Shown: one piece after another, positions 35,608 to 47,130 of the stretch
Layout: every line of letters starts with the position of its first letter
Position numbering within the stretch: the first letter of the stretch is position 1
Origin: Avena insularis
Taxonomy: Eukaryota > Streptophyta > Magnoliopsida > Poales > Poaceae
Direction: 5' to 3'
Assembly (NCBI GenBank): GCA_023614405.1
Contig: CM042693.1
Span: 160,038,731-160,102,730, forward strand
DNA length: 64,000 nucleotides
The notes under the pieces: model-generated
The model's database searches: none
What the model was told of the DNA's origin: nothing
Seen by the model: only the letters and a program-made list of their open reading frames with translations
Position numbers and translations under genes: made by a program

Positions 35608-37302
35608 AGTTAGAATTATGCCCTAGAGGCAAGAATAAAGAAGTTATTGTTATAATTCTTGTTCATGATAAATTTTATATTCCATGCTATAATTGTATTA
35701 AGCGGAAACTTTGATACTTGTGTGGTTTATGAACAACATCGTGTCCCTAGTACGCCTCTATCGACTAGCTCATTGATTAATGATGTTTAAGGTTTCCTAA
35801 CCATAGACTTGAGTTGTCGATTAATAATGAGATCATGTCATTAGGAGAATGATATGGTGGACAGACCCAAATCAAGCAGAGCAATTAGATCGTGTCATCG
35901 TGTTCATCTTTGCAAAGCTTTTTCTTATGTCAAATATTGTATTCCTTGGACCATGAGATAATGCAACTCCCTAGTATCGGAAGAAAGCTTTGAGGTCATC
36001 AAACGTCATCCTATGAGAGGTGATCATAAAGGTGTCTCTCAGGTGATCGGAAAGTACTTGTTGGGTTGTATGTATCGAGATGGGATTTGTCCCTCCCAAG
36101 TCGGAGAGATATACTTCGGGCCCACTCGGTAATCGATATCAACACCGCTTGCAAGCACGTGGTTAAGAAGTTAATCACAAAGTGATATCGGATTACGGAA
36201 TGAGTAAAGTACTTGCTGTGAACGAGATTGAACTAGGTATGCCGATACTAATGATCGAATCTTGGGCAAGTAAAATATCGCGTGACGAAGGGAATATAAA
36301 TATGGGATTAATTGAATCCTGGCATCGTGGTTCATCCGATATGATCATCGATGAATATGTGGGAGTCAATATGGGTTTCCAGACCCCGCTGTTGATTATT
36401 GATAGAAGATCATGTCTGCATGTTCTCGAACCCGTAGGGTCACACACTTAACGTGCTTCGACGCTAGGATAGAATGGATAATTGGTTTATGAGTTTTTTT
36501 TGGAGTCTCGGATGAGATCCAGGACATCACAAGAGGTTCCGTAATGGTCCGTAGAATAAGATTCATATAAAGGAAAGCAGTTTTTGGATTTCGGAATTGT
36601 TTCGGAATGTTCGGTATTGTACCGGAAGGTTCTAGAAGCTTCCGGAGTGGGACCAACGTGGCCCCACTTGTCGGAGGGGGTGTGGGCCTACGAGGGAGTG
36701 CCCTGGCTGCATTGGGCCAGGGGCACAAGGCCCAGCCGGCCAAAACCCTAGGGGATCTTCTAGAAGGGGGGAACTTGCCCCCCACTCCACCCTTGTGGAC
36801 GCCGGCCCTAGGGCTTGGAGGAGGGGCAAGGGGTACGGCCAGCCCTCTATATAAAGAGGGCAGGAGCGCACCCTCCTACCACCCCTCCTTGAACCCTAGC
36901 CGCCTACTTGCTGCCCTCCAGATCTCTCTCTCCCAACTGCGTGTAGGCGAAGCCCTGCCGCAGAAACTCTCCACCTTTGCACCACGCCGTCGTGCTGTAG
37001 ATCCAATCTATCTCTCCACCCCACTTGCTGGACCAAGGAAGGAGGAGATGTCGCGGTGCCGTACGTGTGCATCTCTCGGAGGCGTCGCCACTTGCGGCGT
37101 TGGATCGGATCGGATCGCGAGGAGGAGAAGGCTAGTACGACTACATCAACCACGTTCCGTTGAACGTTCCGCTGTGCGATTTCTTCAAGGGTATGAAGAT
37201 CTCATCTATCCCTCTCGTTGATTGCATCTCCTAGATTAGATCTTGGCTTTCCCGTTCGCATCCGTAGAATTTTTTTAATTTACTATGCTGCGAAACCCTT
37301 AA
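35608..37302 (+). repeat. BARE-like 5' LTR (1695 bp)
   Basis: It pairs with 42536-44244, with scattered substitutions (four in the first ~75 bases) and small indels. TATATAAA at 36848-36855 in CCCTCTATATAAAGAGGG is the promoter TATA box. The open frame at 36607-37221 in the GC-rich part is not a gene. Confidence 0.93.
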
Positions 37303-37303
37303 G

Positions 37304-37315
37304 TGGTATCAGAGC
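37304..37315 (+). other. BARE-like primer binding site (tRNA-iMet)
   Basis: TGGTATCAGAGC begins one base after the LTR end at 37302 and complements the 3' end of initiator tRNA-Met. Confidence 0.92.
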
Positions 37316-38523
37316 CAGGTCTATGCGTAGATGTGTTTCACGAGTAGAACGCAACATGCTTGTTGCGAGCGTTGATGGTTTCTATTGCAAGCCTCTTGTT
37401 GTGTACTTCTTATGACGCGGGATAGTGATATCGAAGCGGTCCAGGCCAACTTTACGCGACCTTGTTCGCGAGACCGACTCCGCACTTGACGTGTGGCTTG
37501 TTCCACACATGCGGCTGGTGGATGCCAGTTTCTCTTACTATAGTTGTCATGGGATTTACACCGGACGTTGGCAACCATCATATCACCGTTGTGGCTTTCC
37601 GTAGGTAAGAATCATTCTTAGCTTGTTACTCCCATAAGCCACGTAAAACATGCAACAACAAAGTAGAGGCGTCTAACTTGTTTTTACAGGGAGTGTTTCT
37701 ATGATATGGTATGGCCCAAGATATGATGTGTATGTTGTATGCAATGATCATGTTTTGTAATATTTCACGACTTGCATGTCGATGAGTACACAACCGGCAG
37801 GAGCCATATGGTTGTCTTTATAATTGTGTATGACCTGTGTGTCAACTTCTTATACGCCATGTAACAGCTTTACTTTATCGCTAAGTAGTTAGCATTAGTT
37901 GTAGTTGCTATTCATGGTGGAGGCAATCATGGTGGAGTGATGGAGATCATGCTGGCGCGCACAAGATGGAGATCATTGCGCGGAGATTGGCTATACCATG
38001 TCACATAAAATTATATGCATGTGATGTTTATCCTTTTATGTATCTTATTATGCTTAGATCGCGACGGTAGCATTATAAGATGATTCCTCACTTAAAGATC
38101 AAGATAAAATTGTGTTCTCCCCATGTATGCACCGTTGCGAAAGTTCGTCGTGTTCAAGCACCTCGTGATGATCGGGTGCTATAAACTCTACGTTCACATA
38201 CAACGGGTGTAGGCCAGTTTTGCACATGCGGAAATACTTGGGTTTGACTTGACGAGCCTAGCATGTACAGACATGGCCTCGGAACACACGAACCGTAAGG
38301 TTAAGCTTGAGTCATATGAATGATATGATCGACATTTTGTTGTCCACCATTGAAACCACATCTCTTCTCGTGAAGATCGAATTAGGTGTGGTGAATTTGG
38401 ATCGTGTTCACTAAACAACTTGAGGGATGTTGAATTTAGTGGGAGTTCATCTAGTAATTTGATTAAGTTGAACTAGTTATCATGAACATAGTCTAAATTG
38501 TACTTGCAAATTTTGTAGTTCAA
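37316..38523 (+). other. BARE-like untranslated leader
   Basis: A 1.2 kb leader between primer site and gag start, with several short upstream ATGs and no conserved frame. Long leaders are usual in BARE/WIS elements and carry packaging and dimerisation signals. Confidence 0.7.
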
Positions 38524-41500
38524 ATGGCTAAGTCCAACTTCAACTTTAACGTTATTGCTGAGAAAGAAAAGCTTAAGAACAATGGGTCTAACTTCACCAA
38601 CTAGTTCCGCAACCTGAGAATCATTCTCGCTGGCGGACAAAAGGACTATGTCCTTGAGAAAGCGCTAGGTGATGCCCCTGTTATAGATGCGTCGGCTGAT
38701 AAAAAAGCTATTTATCAGTCGCGCAAAGATGATTATGGTGTGATTAAGAGCACCATGTTGTTTGCTATGGAATCGGACCTTCAAAATCGTTTTGAGGAGT
38801 TCGCCAGGCCCTTTGAGATTCTTGAGGAACTGAAAACCATGTTTCAGACTCAGGCCCGTTCGGAGAGATATGAGATCTCTGAGAAATTCATTAACTACAA
38901 GATGGAGGAAGGGAGTTCCGTTAGTGAGCACGCCATTAAGATGTCGGGCTACAATCAATGTCTTGAGCAACTGGACTGCAAGATTCCAGAAGAGCTCAAG
39001 ATTGACAGAGTTCTGCAATCACTCCCTCCTAGCTACAAAGGTTTTGTAGTTACTCATAATCAGATTGGTTCCACTGATACGATCACTGAGCTCTTCGCTA
39101 AGCTGAAAGCTGCGGAGGTGGACATCAAGAAAGATAATCATGTGTTGATGGTCAACAAGCCCCCCAGCTTTAAGAAAGGTAAGGGTGCAAAGAAGTCCTT
39201 CAAGAAAGGCAGCGCCAAGCGCGTTGCCCCTGCTGAGAAGAAGCTCAAGTCTGGACCTAAGCCGGACACTAAGTGTTTCTATTGCAAGGACAAGGGTCAC
39301 TGGAAGCGCAACTGTCCGAAGTACTTAGCGGACAAGAAGGCTGGCACCATTAAAGGTATATTTGATATACATGTTATTGATGTTTGCCTTACTAGCACTT
39401 GTTGTAGTGATTGGGTATTTGATACTGGTTCGGTTGCTAATATTTGTAACTCGAAACACGAGCTATGGAATAAACGGCGGCTAGCAAGGGATGAGGTGAC
39501 GATGCGCGTTGGCAACGGATCAAGAGTTAATGTGATGGCCGCCGGCACGCTCTCCTTAGTTTTATCTTCGGGATTAGTTTTAAACCTTAATAAATATTAT
39601 TATGTGCCTGCGTTGATCATGAACATTATAGCTGGATCGTGTTTATTGCAAGACGGTTATTCATTTAAATTGGAGAATAATGGTTGTTCTATTTATATGA
39701 ATAACATCTTTTATGGTCATGCACCTGCTATGAATGGTTTATTTCTTCTGAATCTCGAAAGCAATAAAACACACATCCATAACATTGAGGCTAAGAGATG
39801 CAAAGTAGATAGTGATAATTCAACTTATTTGTGGCACTGCCGTCTAGGTCATATTGGTGTAAAATGCATGAAGAAACTCCATTCTAATGGACTTTTGGAG
39901 TCTCTTGATTTTGAATCATTTGACACGTGCGAGCCGTGCCTCATGGGCAAGATGATCAAAACCCCGTTCTCCGGAGTTATGGAGCGAGCAACGGACTTGT
40001 TGGAAATCATACATACCGATGTGTGCGGACCAATGAGTGTTTCGACGCGCGGTGGATATCGCTATTTTCTCACTTTTACGGATGACTTAAGTACATATGG
40101 GTATATCTACTTAATGAAACATAAATCTGAAACGTTTGAAAAGTTCAAAGAATTTCAGAACGAAGTGGAAAACCATCATAACAGGAAAATTAAATTTCTA
40201 CGATCCGATCGTGGAGGTGAATATTTGAGTTATGATTTTCTCACGCATCTTAAAGCAAGCGGAATTGTTTCGCAACTCACGCCACCCGGAACACCACAGT
40301 GCAATGGTGTGTCCGAACACCGAAATCGGACTCTATTAGATATGGTGCGATCAATGATGTCTCTTACAGATTTGCCGTTATCATTTTGGGGTTATGCATT
40401 ATAAACCGCTGTATTCACTTTAAATAGGGCACCATCTAAATCCGTTGAGATGACACCGTATGAACTATGGTTTGGTGCTAAACCTAAGTTGTCGTTTCTT
40501 AAAGTTTGGGGATGCGAAGCTTACGTCAAGAAGTTGATGCCGGACAAGCTCGAACCCAAAGCGGAGAAATGTGTCTTCATAGGATACCCTAAGGAAACGA
40601 TTGGGTATACCTTCTACCACAGATCCGAAGGCAAAGTGTTTGTTGCAAAGAACGGATCCTTTCTTGAGAAGGAGTTTCTCTCGAAAGAAGTGAGTGGGAG
40701 GAAGGTAGAGCTAGACGAGGTTATTGAACCTTCTCTCAAGTTGGAGAGTAGCGAAGCACCTGAAATTGTTCCAGTGCCGCCTGCACCAACAAGATAGGAA
40801 GCTAATGATGAGGATCATGAAACTTCGGATGATGCTACTGCTGAACGTCGCAGGTCGACAAGGTCATGTGCCCCTCCTGAGTGGTACGGGAACCCTGTCT
40901 TAACTGTCTTGTTGGTAGACAACAGTGAACCTGCGAACTATGAGGAAGCAATGATGATCCCAGACTTTGAGAAATGGCTAGAGGCCATGAAATCCGAATT
41001 GGAATCCATGAGCGAAAACCAAGTATGGACTTTGGTGGACCCTCCTAGCGACCGTAAGGCCGTTGAGTGCAAATGGATTTTTAATAAGAAAACGGACACA
41101 GATGGTAATGTTACTGTCTATAAAGCTGGACTTGTCGCGAAAGGTTTTCGACAAGTTCAAGGTGTTGACTACGATGAGACTTTCTCTCCCGAAGTGATGT
41201 TTAAGTCCATTCGGATTTTATTAGCAATTGCTGCGTTTCATGATTATGAAATATGGCAGATGGATGTCAAGACTGCGTTCCTCAATGGCAACATTGATGA
41301 AGAGTTGTATATGATGCAGCCCGAAGGTTTTGTCGATCCTAAGGATGCTGATAAGGTGTGCAAACTTCAGCGTTCCATTTATGGACTGAAGCAAGCATCT
41401 CGGAGTTGGAACCTTCATTTTGATCAAGTGATAAAGAGCTTTGGATTTGTTCCAAATTGCTACGAAGCTTGTATCTACAAGAAAGTGAGTGGGAGCTCAG

Positions 41501-42507
41501 TGACATTTTTAGTACTATATGTGGATGACATATTGATTATTGGAAATGACATTGGTATGCTTAACGAAGTGAAGAGTTATTTGAATAAATGTTTTTCAAT
41601 GAAAGACCTAGGAGAAGCTGCTTATATATTATGCATCAAAATCTATAGAGATAAACAAAGACGCCTAATAGATTTAAGCCAAAGTACATACCTAGACAAA
41701 GTTCTGAAAAGGTTCAGAATGGATAAGGCAAAGAAAGGTTCAGTGCCCATGTTGTCAGGTAAGATATTGAGCAAGGCTCAGTGTCCAGCTACGGTAAACG
41801 ATAGAGAAACCATGAGCAAAGTGCCATATGCCTCGGCCATAGGTTCTATCATGTATGCCATGCTGTGTACTAGACCGGATGTGTCCAATTGTCTTAGTTT
41901 GACGAGCAGATACCAGAGTGATCCAGGAGTGGAACACTGGACAGCCGTGAAGAACAACCTAAAGTATTTAAATAGGACTAAAGAAATGTTCTTGGTCTAT
42001 GGAGGTGATGAGCAGCTCCTCGTAAAAGGTTACGTCGATGCTAGTTTCGACACTGACCCGGATGATTCTAAATCTCAAACAGGATACGTTTTTATTTTGA
42101 ATGGAGGAGCTGTGAGCTAGAGAAGCTGCAAGCAAAGCGTGATCGTGGGATCTATAGTAGAATCGGAATACATGGCTGCTACAGAAGCGTCAAGTGAAGG
42201 AGTTTGGATCAGGAACTTCATCACTGAGCTTGGTGTGGTTCCAAGTGCCTTGGACCCACTGGAGATATTGTGTGACAACACTGGCGCCATAGCACTGGCT
42301 AAGGAACCAAGATATCATCCAAAGACCAAGCACATCAACCGCCGGTTTCATATAATTCGAGATTATATAACATATGGATATCTGAAGATTAGCAAAGTAC
42401 ATACGGATCTGAATGTCACAGATCCATTGACTAAACCTCTTCCACGAGCAAAACATGATCAGCACCTTAATGCCATGGGTGTTAGATTGTTGCCAGATGT
42501 AAACTAG
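38524..42507 (+). pseudogene. gag-pol: Copia gag-pol polyprotein, four nonsense codons
   Basis: A single frame from ATG 38524 to TAG 42505-42507 spans 1327 residues, close to the usual size for BARE-1. Order: gag; zinc knuckle CFYCKDKGHWKRNC (251-264); protease D-T-G (300-302); integrase zinc finger starting HCRLGH (438); integrase catalytic D499, D562 and E598 with D-35-E spacing; reverse transcriptase with YVDD (999-1002); RNase H acidic residues near 1172 and 1215 and in CDNTGA. In-frame stops lie at codons 27 (TAG, 38602), 627 (TAA, 40402), 758 (TAG, 40795) and 1199 (TAG, 42118). There is no frameshift in 4 kb, so loss of function is by point mutation. All catalytic motifs are still readable, so the copy decayed after a functional past. 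Confidence 0.95.
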
Positions 42508-42522
42508 ATTATTGACTCTAGT

Positions 42523-42535
42523 GCAAGTGGGAGAC
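42523..42535 (+). other. BARE-like polypurine tract
   Basis: GCAAGTGGGAGAC precedes the 3' LTR start at 42536, the same tract as in BARE-1/WIS elements. Confidence 0.88.
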
Positions 42536-44244
42536 AGTTGGAATTATGCCCTAGAGGCAATAATAAAGATGTTATTGTTATAATTCTTGTTCATGATAAA
42601 GTTTATATTCCATGCTATAATTGTATTAAGCGGAAACTTTGATACTTGTGTGGTTTATGAACAACACCGTGTCTCTAGTACGCCTCTATGGACTAGCTCA
42701 TTGATTAATGATGGTTAAGGTTTCCTAACCATAGACTTGAGTTGTCGATTAATAATGAGATCATGTCATTAGAAGAATGATATGGTGGACAGACCCAAAT
42801 CAAGCAGAGCAATTAGATCGTGTCATCGTGTTCATCTTTGCGAAGCTTTTTCTTATGTCAATATTGTATTCCTTGGACCATGAGATAATGCAACTCTCTA
42901 GTATCGGAAGAAAGCTTTGAGGTCATAAAACGTCATCCTATGAGAGGGTGATCATAAAGGTGTCTCTCAGGTGATCGGAAAGTACTTGTTGGGTTGTATG
43001 TATCGAGATGGGATTTGTCCCTCCCAAGTCGGAGAGATATACTTCGGGCCCACACGGTAATCGATATCAACACCGCTTGCAAGCACGTGGTTAAGGAGTT
43101 AATCACAAAGTGATATTGGATTATGGAACGAGTAAAGTACTTGCTGTGAACAAGATTGAACTAGGTATGCCGATACCAACGATCGAATCTCGGGCAAGTA
43201 AAATATCGCGTGACGAAGGGAATATAAATATGGGATTAATTGAATCCTGGCATCATGTTTCATTCGATATGATCATCGATGAATATGTGGGAGTCAATAT
43301 GGGTTTCGAGACCCCGCTATTGATTATTGATAGAAGATCATGTCTGCATGTTCTCGAACCCGCAGGGTCACACACTTAACGTGCTTCGACGCTAGGATAG
43401 AATGGATAATTGGTTTATGAGTTTTTGTTCGGAGTCTCAGATGAGATCCAGGACATCACGAGAGGTTCCGGAATGGTCCGGAGAATAATATTCATATAAA
43501 GGAAAGCAGTTTTTGGATTTCGGAATTGTTTCGAAATGTTCGGTATTGTACCGGAAGGTTCTAGAAGCTTCCGCAGTGGGACCAACGTGTACCCACTTGT
43601 CAGAGGGGGGCGTGGGCCTATGAGGGAGTGCCTTGGCTGCATTGGGACAGGGGCACAAGGCCCCATAGGCCCAGCCGACCAAAACCCTAGGGGAAACCCT
43701 AGGGGATCTTCTAGAAGGGGGGAAACTTGCCCTCCACTCCACCCTTGTGGCCGCCGGCCCTAGGGCTTGGAGGAGGGGCAAGGTGGGCGGCCAGCCCTCT
43801 ATATAAAGAGGGAAGGGGATCACCCTCCTCCCACCCCTCCTTGAACCCTAGCCGCCTACCTGCTGCCCTCCAGATCTCTCTCTCCCAACTGCGTGTAGGC
43901 AAAGCCCTGCGGCAGAAACTCTCCACCTTTGCACCACGCCGTCGTGCTGTAGATCCAATTTATCTCTCCACCCCACTTGCTGGACCAAGGAAGGAGGACA
44001 CGTCGCGGTGTCGTACGTGTGCATATCTCGGAGGCGTCGCCACTTGCGGCGTTGGATCGGGAGGAGGAGAAGGCTAGTACGACTACATCAACCACGTTCC
44101 GTTGAACGTTCCTCTGTGCGATTTCTTCAAGGGTATGGAGATCTCATCTATCCCTCTCGTTGATTGCATCTCCTAGATTAGATCTTGGCTTTCTCGTTTG
44201 CATCCGTAGAATTTTTTTAATTTAGTATGCTGCGAAACCCTTAA
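42536..44244 (+). repeat. BARE-like 3' LTR (1709 bp)
   Basis: It starts AGTTGGAATTATGCC and ends CCTTAA at 44244. TATATAAA is at 43800-43807. It is followed by ATGTC (44245-44249), then the rest of element 2's LTR. Confidence 0.93.
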
Positions 44245-44507
44245 ATGTCAACACCCGAATTTTTAATCACAGATGCCTGTTATGCCATACATCGCAATCC
44301 CAGGATTACCATTTTTGCGAGACATAACAGATTTGGATATCATAGTACATCATCCATTACAAACCGTACAGAACGTCTTGCACAAATAAGGATCTCATGA
44401 TCCAGTTCTTAGTACAATTCAAGCAGCGGAATAACGTAAAGGTAATGATAGCGTGGGAGAATCTCCATCTTTGGGGTCACAGGAAATGCTGACGATGGGA
44501 GATGATC

Positions 44508-44560
44508 CTAGTTGTCGTAACCTTCCAGCGGTCCTTCATCCTGATAGTCCTCTTCATAGT
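44508..44560 (-). other. Putative terminal acidic exon in element 2 3' LTR (53 nt)
   Basis: The minus strand starts after GTGGCTAG and encodes DYEEDYQDEGPLEGYDN then a TAG at 44508-44510. Length and phase are the same as in the solo LTR copy at 33692-33744. Confidence 0.45.
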
Positions 44561-45611
44561 CTAGCCACGGGAATAGCCAGGGACAAATCCATGAGTACTC
44601 TTTAAGTACTCGCAAACTAATACTAATAAGTGAAGGGATTTTGAATAGGATATACTAAGCTCTAGGGTTGTTTTGCAAACAGCCAGATTTAACTCTACTA
44701 AGTTCAAAAGCAAAGAAAGCTAGTTGAAAGTTTTATAACACCTAAGTGGGAACTTGAATTTAATATCACAACTCTATTGTGGTCAAGTCAAAGTCACAAA
44801 TCATTTCACAAGTCATTTTGAAAACATCTGACGGGGAACAGTATGGCCACTCCAACTGTCCATAACCGCGGACGCGGCTATTCGAATAGTTTGACACTCT
44901 GCAGAGATAGTACATTTTCACCACAACATTCGATACATCCATCAGGAACAATCCTGAATTCACCATACTCAGTATGCAGATAATCAATCCTAACCTTTCA
45001 ACTACACGCCCTAGTATAGGCACCTCTCTATGAGTTTGGCCTCCCAACCATGACCAACCGTCATCTTGGGAACTGCACAGGTGGACAATCTTCACAAGGT
45101 AGCCTCCGCTCAGACCTTGACCACAAGGGAACCCATACTAAGGTATATAAATTTCCAGTCAAACCCTACCCAAATTTCGGGTATTGTGGTTGTACGGTAA
45201 AATTAGAATGGTATCACATCCAGACAACCATCAGTTTTATAAAGGGCTAAGGCTCATGCCTCAACATTTTCATCATCAAATCATCTGGTGTTCGAGAACA
45301 CATGTCAAAACATTTCAGTAGAATGACTCATCATTCTAAGGTTTTCATAACCATTTTCACCAAGTATTCACATCTAAAGTTGATAAAGTTTTATGCTTAG
45401 CACTAGCATCTATAAGTGGGGGTAAATACTAATGATGGGTAATAAACAAGTGGGGATTAGCTAAGTTCAATCTCATGCCTCAGGATGACATCGAGATTAT
45501 CTAACTTAGGCCAAGTTTTATGCTCTTTATGCTACCTTCAATTATCTTTCTAGAATCTACAAGTCACTAAGTAAACTCTAAGAGAAAGCTTTGATAAAGA
45601 AAATAAAGTAT

Positions 45612-45751
45612 TAAGCTTGCAAGTAAAACTAGGAGTGGGTATCAAGTGGTGTAAGCTTGCAAGTAAAACTAGGATTGGTTATCAAGTGGTGTAAGCTTGC
45701 AAGTAAAACTAGGATTGGGTATCAAGTGGTGTAAGCTTGCAAGTAAAACTT
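45612..45751 (+). repeat. 40-bp tandem repeat in element 2 3' LTR (3.5 copies)
   Basis: Units begin TAAGCTTGCAAGTAAAACT at 45612, 45652, 45692 and 45732 (the last partial), an exact 40-base period. The 5' LTR has one unit fewer (60080-60178), and the solo LTR of the same family has only a single related segment near 32605. Confidence 0.9.
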
Positions 45752-45874
45752 GCATGGTTTAGCTTACTAAGCTAGTAGTATAAATTTGCTTAGTTGCAAG
45801 TGTTAACTTGCTAATTCAACCAGTAGTATTAGTCTTGCAAGTATTGGCTTTCTAAGATATAAGTATAAGCTTGC

Positions 45875-45961
45875 CTTGTGCAGAGCAGTGGTTGAAGTTC
45901 TCCTCGGCTTCTTCCTCATAGTATACTCCTTCCTCCTCGTATCCTTGGTCGGTACTAGCGT
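45875..45961 (-). other. Putative acidic exon in element 2 3' LTR (87 nt)
   Basis: The minus-strand exon lies between TTTATTTATAG and GCAAGC. It encodes DASTDQGYEEEGVYYEEEA and more residues with no stop. The borders and length equal those of the solo LTR copy. Confidence 0.45.
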
Positions 45962-47122
45962 CTATAAATAAATACGAGGTACACAATCACCAAACAATAC
46001 TTAACTATTGCTAATCATCACACAAAGGTTCACACTAGGTGATCTATAATCATCACTAACATTACAAGATTGAAGCACTTGTCCCATTTATTTTATTTTG
46101 AGAAAAATAATTTCTACTCATTGAAAAAAAACTACTTAAGATTTAATATTATCCAACTCAAACATGGGATCATGTTGACACATGTCATCACCACATATTT
46201 CAGCACATGGGAATGTGATTTAAAGTGGTGTCACAATTTAATAAGGTTTAACCTTTTTATTTTATTTTATTTAATTAAAGTGACTAGAAATGCCTATGTC
46301 GCATTCTTTTATTACTTGATCATTATTTCTGTAAGTAAACCTATATATTTTTATATATTCTGAAAGGTATGGTAAAATGTGATTTTTGAGAGTTGGAATC
46401 AGCTCAAAAGCTCTTATGGTTGAATTTTGAAAAATGTTTGAATGCAGAAAAGCTTTTTCCTTGTTATTTTTACCATGGGTGATCTACAAATCTAAATGGT
46501 TTGAATCAAACGGGCTTGGATTAAGCATTCTAGTACCTTTCTAAAACAATTAGTTTCATGCATTTTGGTTCAATGAATCGAGCTGGGTTGATTTTTGAAT
46601 CTAGGTATAGAATTGGGTTTGAAATTAAATAAATAAAACTAAATTTGAATTGTTGGGTCGCGCGGGACGTTTAACTAGGCCGGCCCACTATGCACAGCAC
46701 ACGCGCGGGATGGTTAAGTGGCTGGCCCCACTTGTTAGTGAGACAGTGAGTGGCGAAGCGGTACGGGGTGATCTAGGATGCACGATCTAACTCTAATCGA
46801 ACGGCTCTGGTTCATCGTCCACGTCGGGCAGCGCCGGCGAGACAGAACCCTAGAACGGCAGGTGGGGGTCGTAGGAGACTCACCGGGGCTCAGGCGATGG
46901 TCGGCGACGGGGGCGAATGACAAAGTCGATGACGACGATTCTCCTGGTACCGGCAGCTTCTCCTGGGGCGGCTCCAATCGACGGCGCCTCTCCTCCTCTG
47001 CAGCGGCGAACTCCGGTGAAATTCCGGCCACCTGGTGATCGCCTTGTTCGGGGAGTGAGTGGGTGTGATCAGTGAGAGGTGGGGATTGAAATGGTGTGAA
47101 GAGAACGAGCGGGGGAGGTCTC

Positions 47123-47130
47123 TATTTATA
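47123..47130 (-). promoter_or_regulatory. TATA box of element 2 3' LTR
   Basis: TATAAATA on the minus strand, in GCCACTATAAATAGAGACC. It is homologous to the solo LTR TATA at 31198-31205. The segment holding it is deleted from the 5' LTR. Confidence 0.7.

Larger units (their letters stand above)
35608..44244 (+). mobile_element. BARE-1/WIS-like Copia element with unusual LTR ends
   Basis: 8.6 kb, with perfect duplication ATGTC at 35603-35607 and 44245-44249. LTRs of about 1.7 kb open with the BARE/WIS phrase GAATTATGCCCTAGAGGCAA. The duplication places the LTR ends at AGTT... and ...CCTTAA rather than TG...CA. It contains a tRNA-iMet primer site, one long polyprotein frame with four nonsense codons and no frameshift, and a polypurine tract. 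It inserted four bases inside the 3' LTR of element 2. Confidence 0.95.

Noticed and set aside
36607..37221. 204-codon ORF in the BARE-like 5' LTR
   Set aside because: It spans the TATA box and leader of the LTR, and the 3' LTR copy breaks it into different frames (43536-43763, 43727-44077). It is a chance frame.
45612..45751. Regular repeat that could suggest a CRISPR array
   Set aside because: The repeats are directly adjacent without unique spacers, lie in a plant LTR, and have no cas genes.
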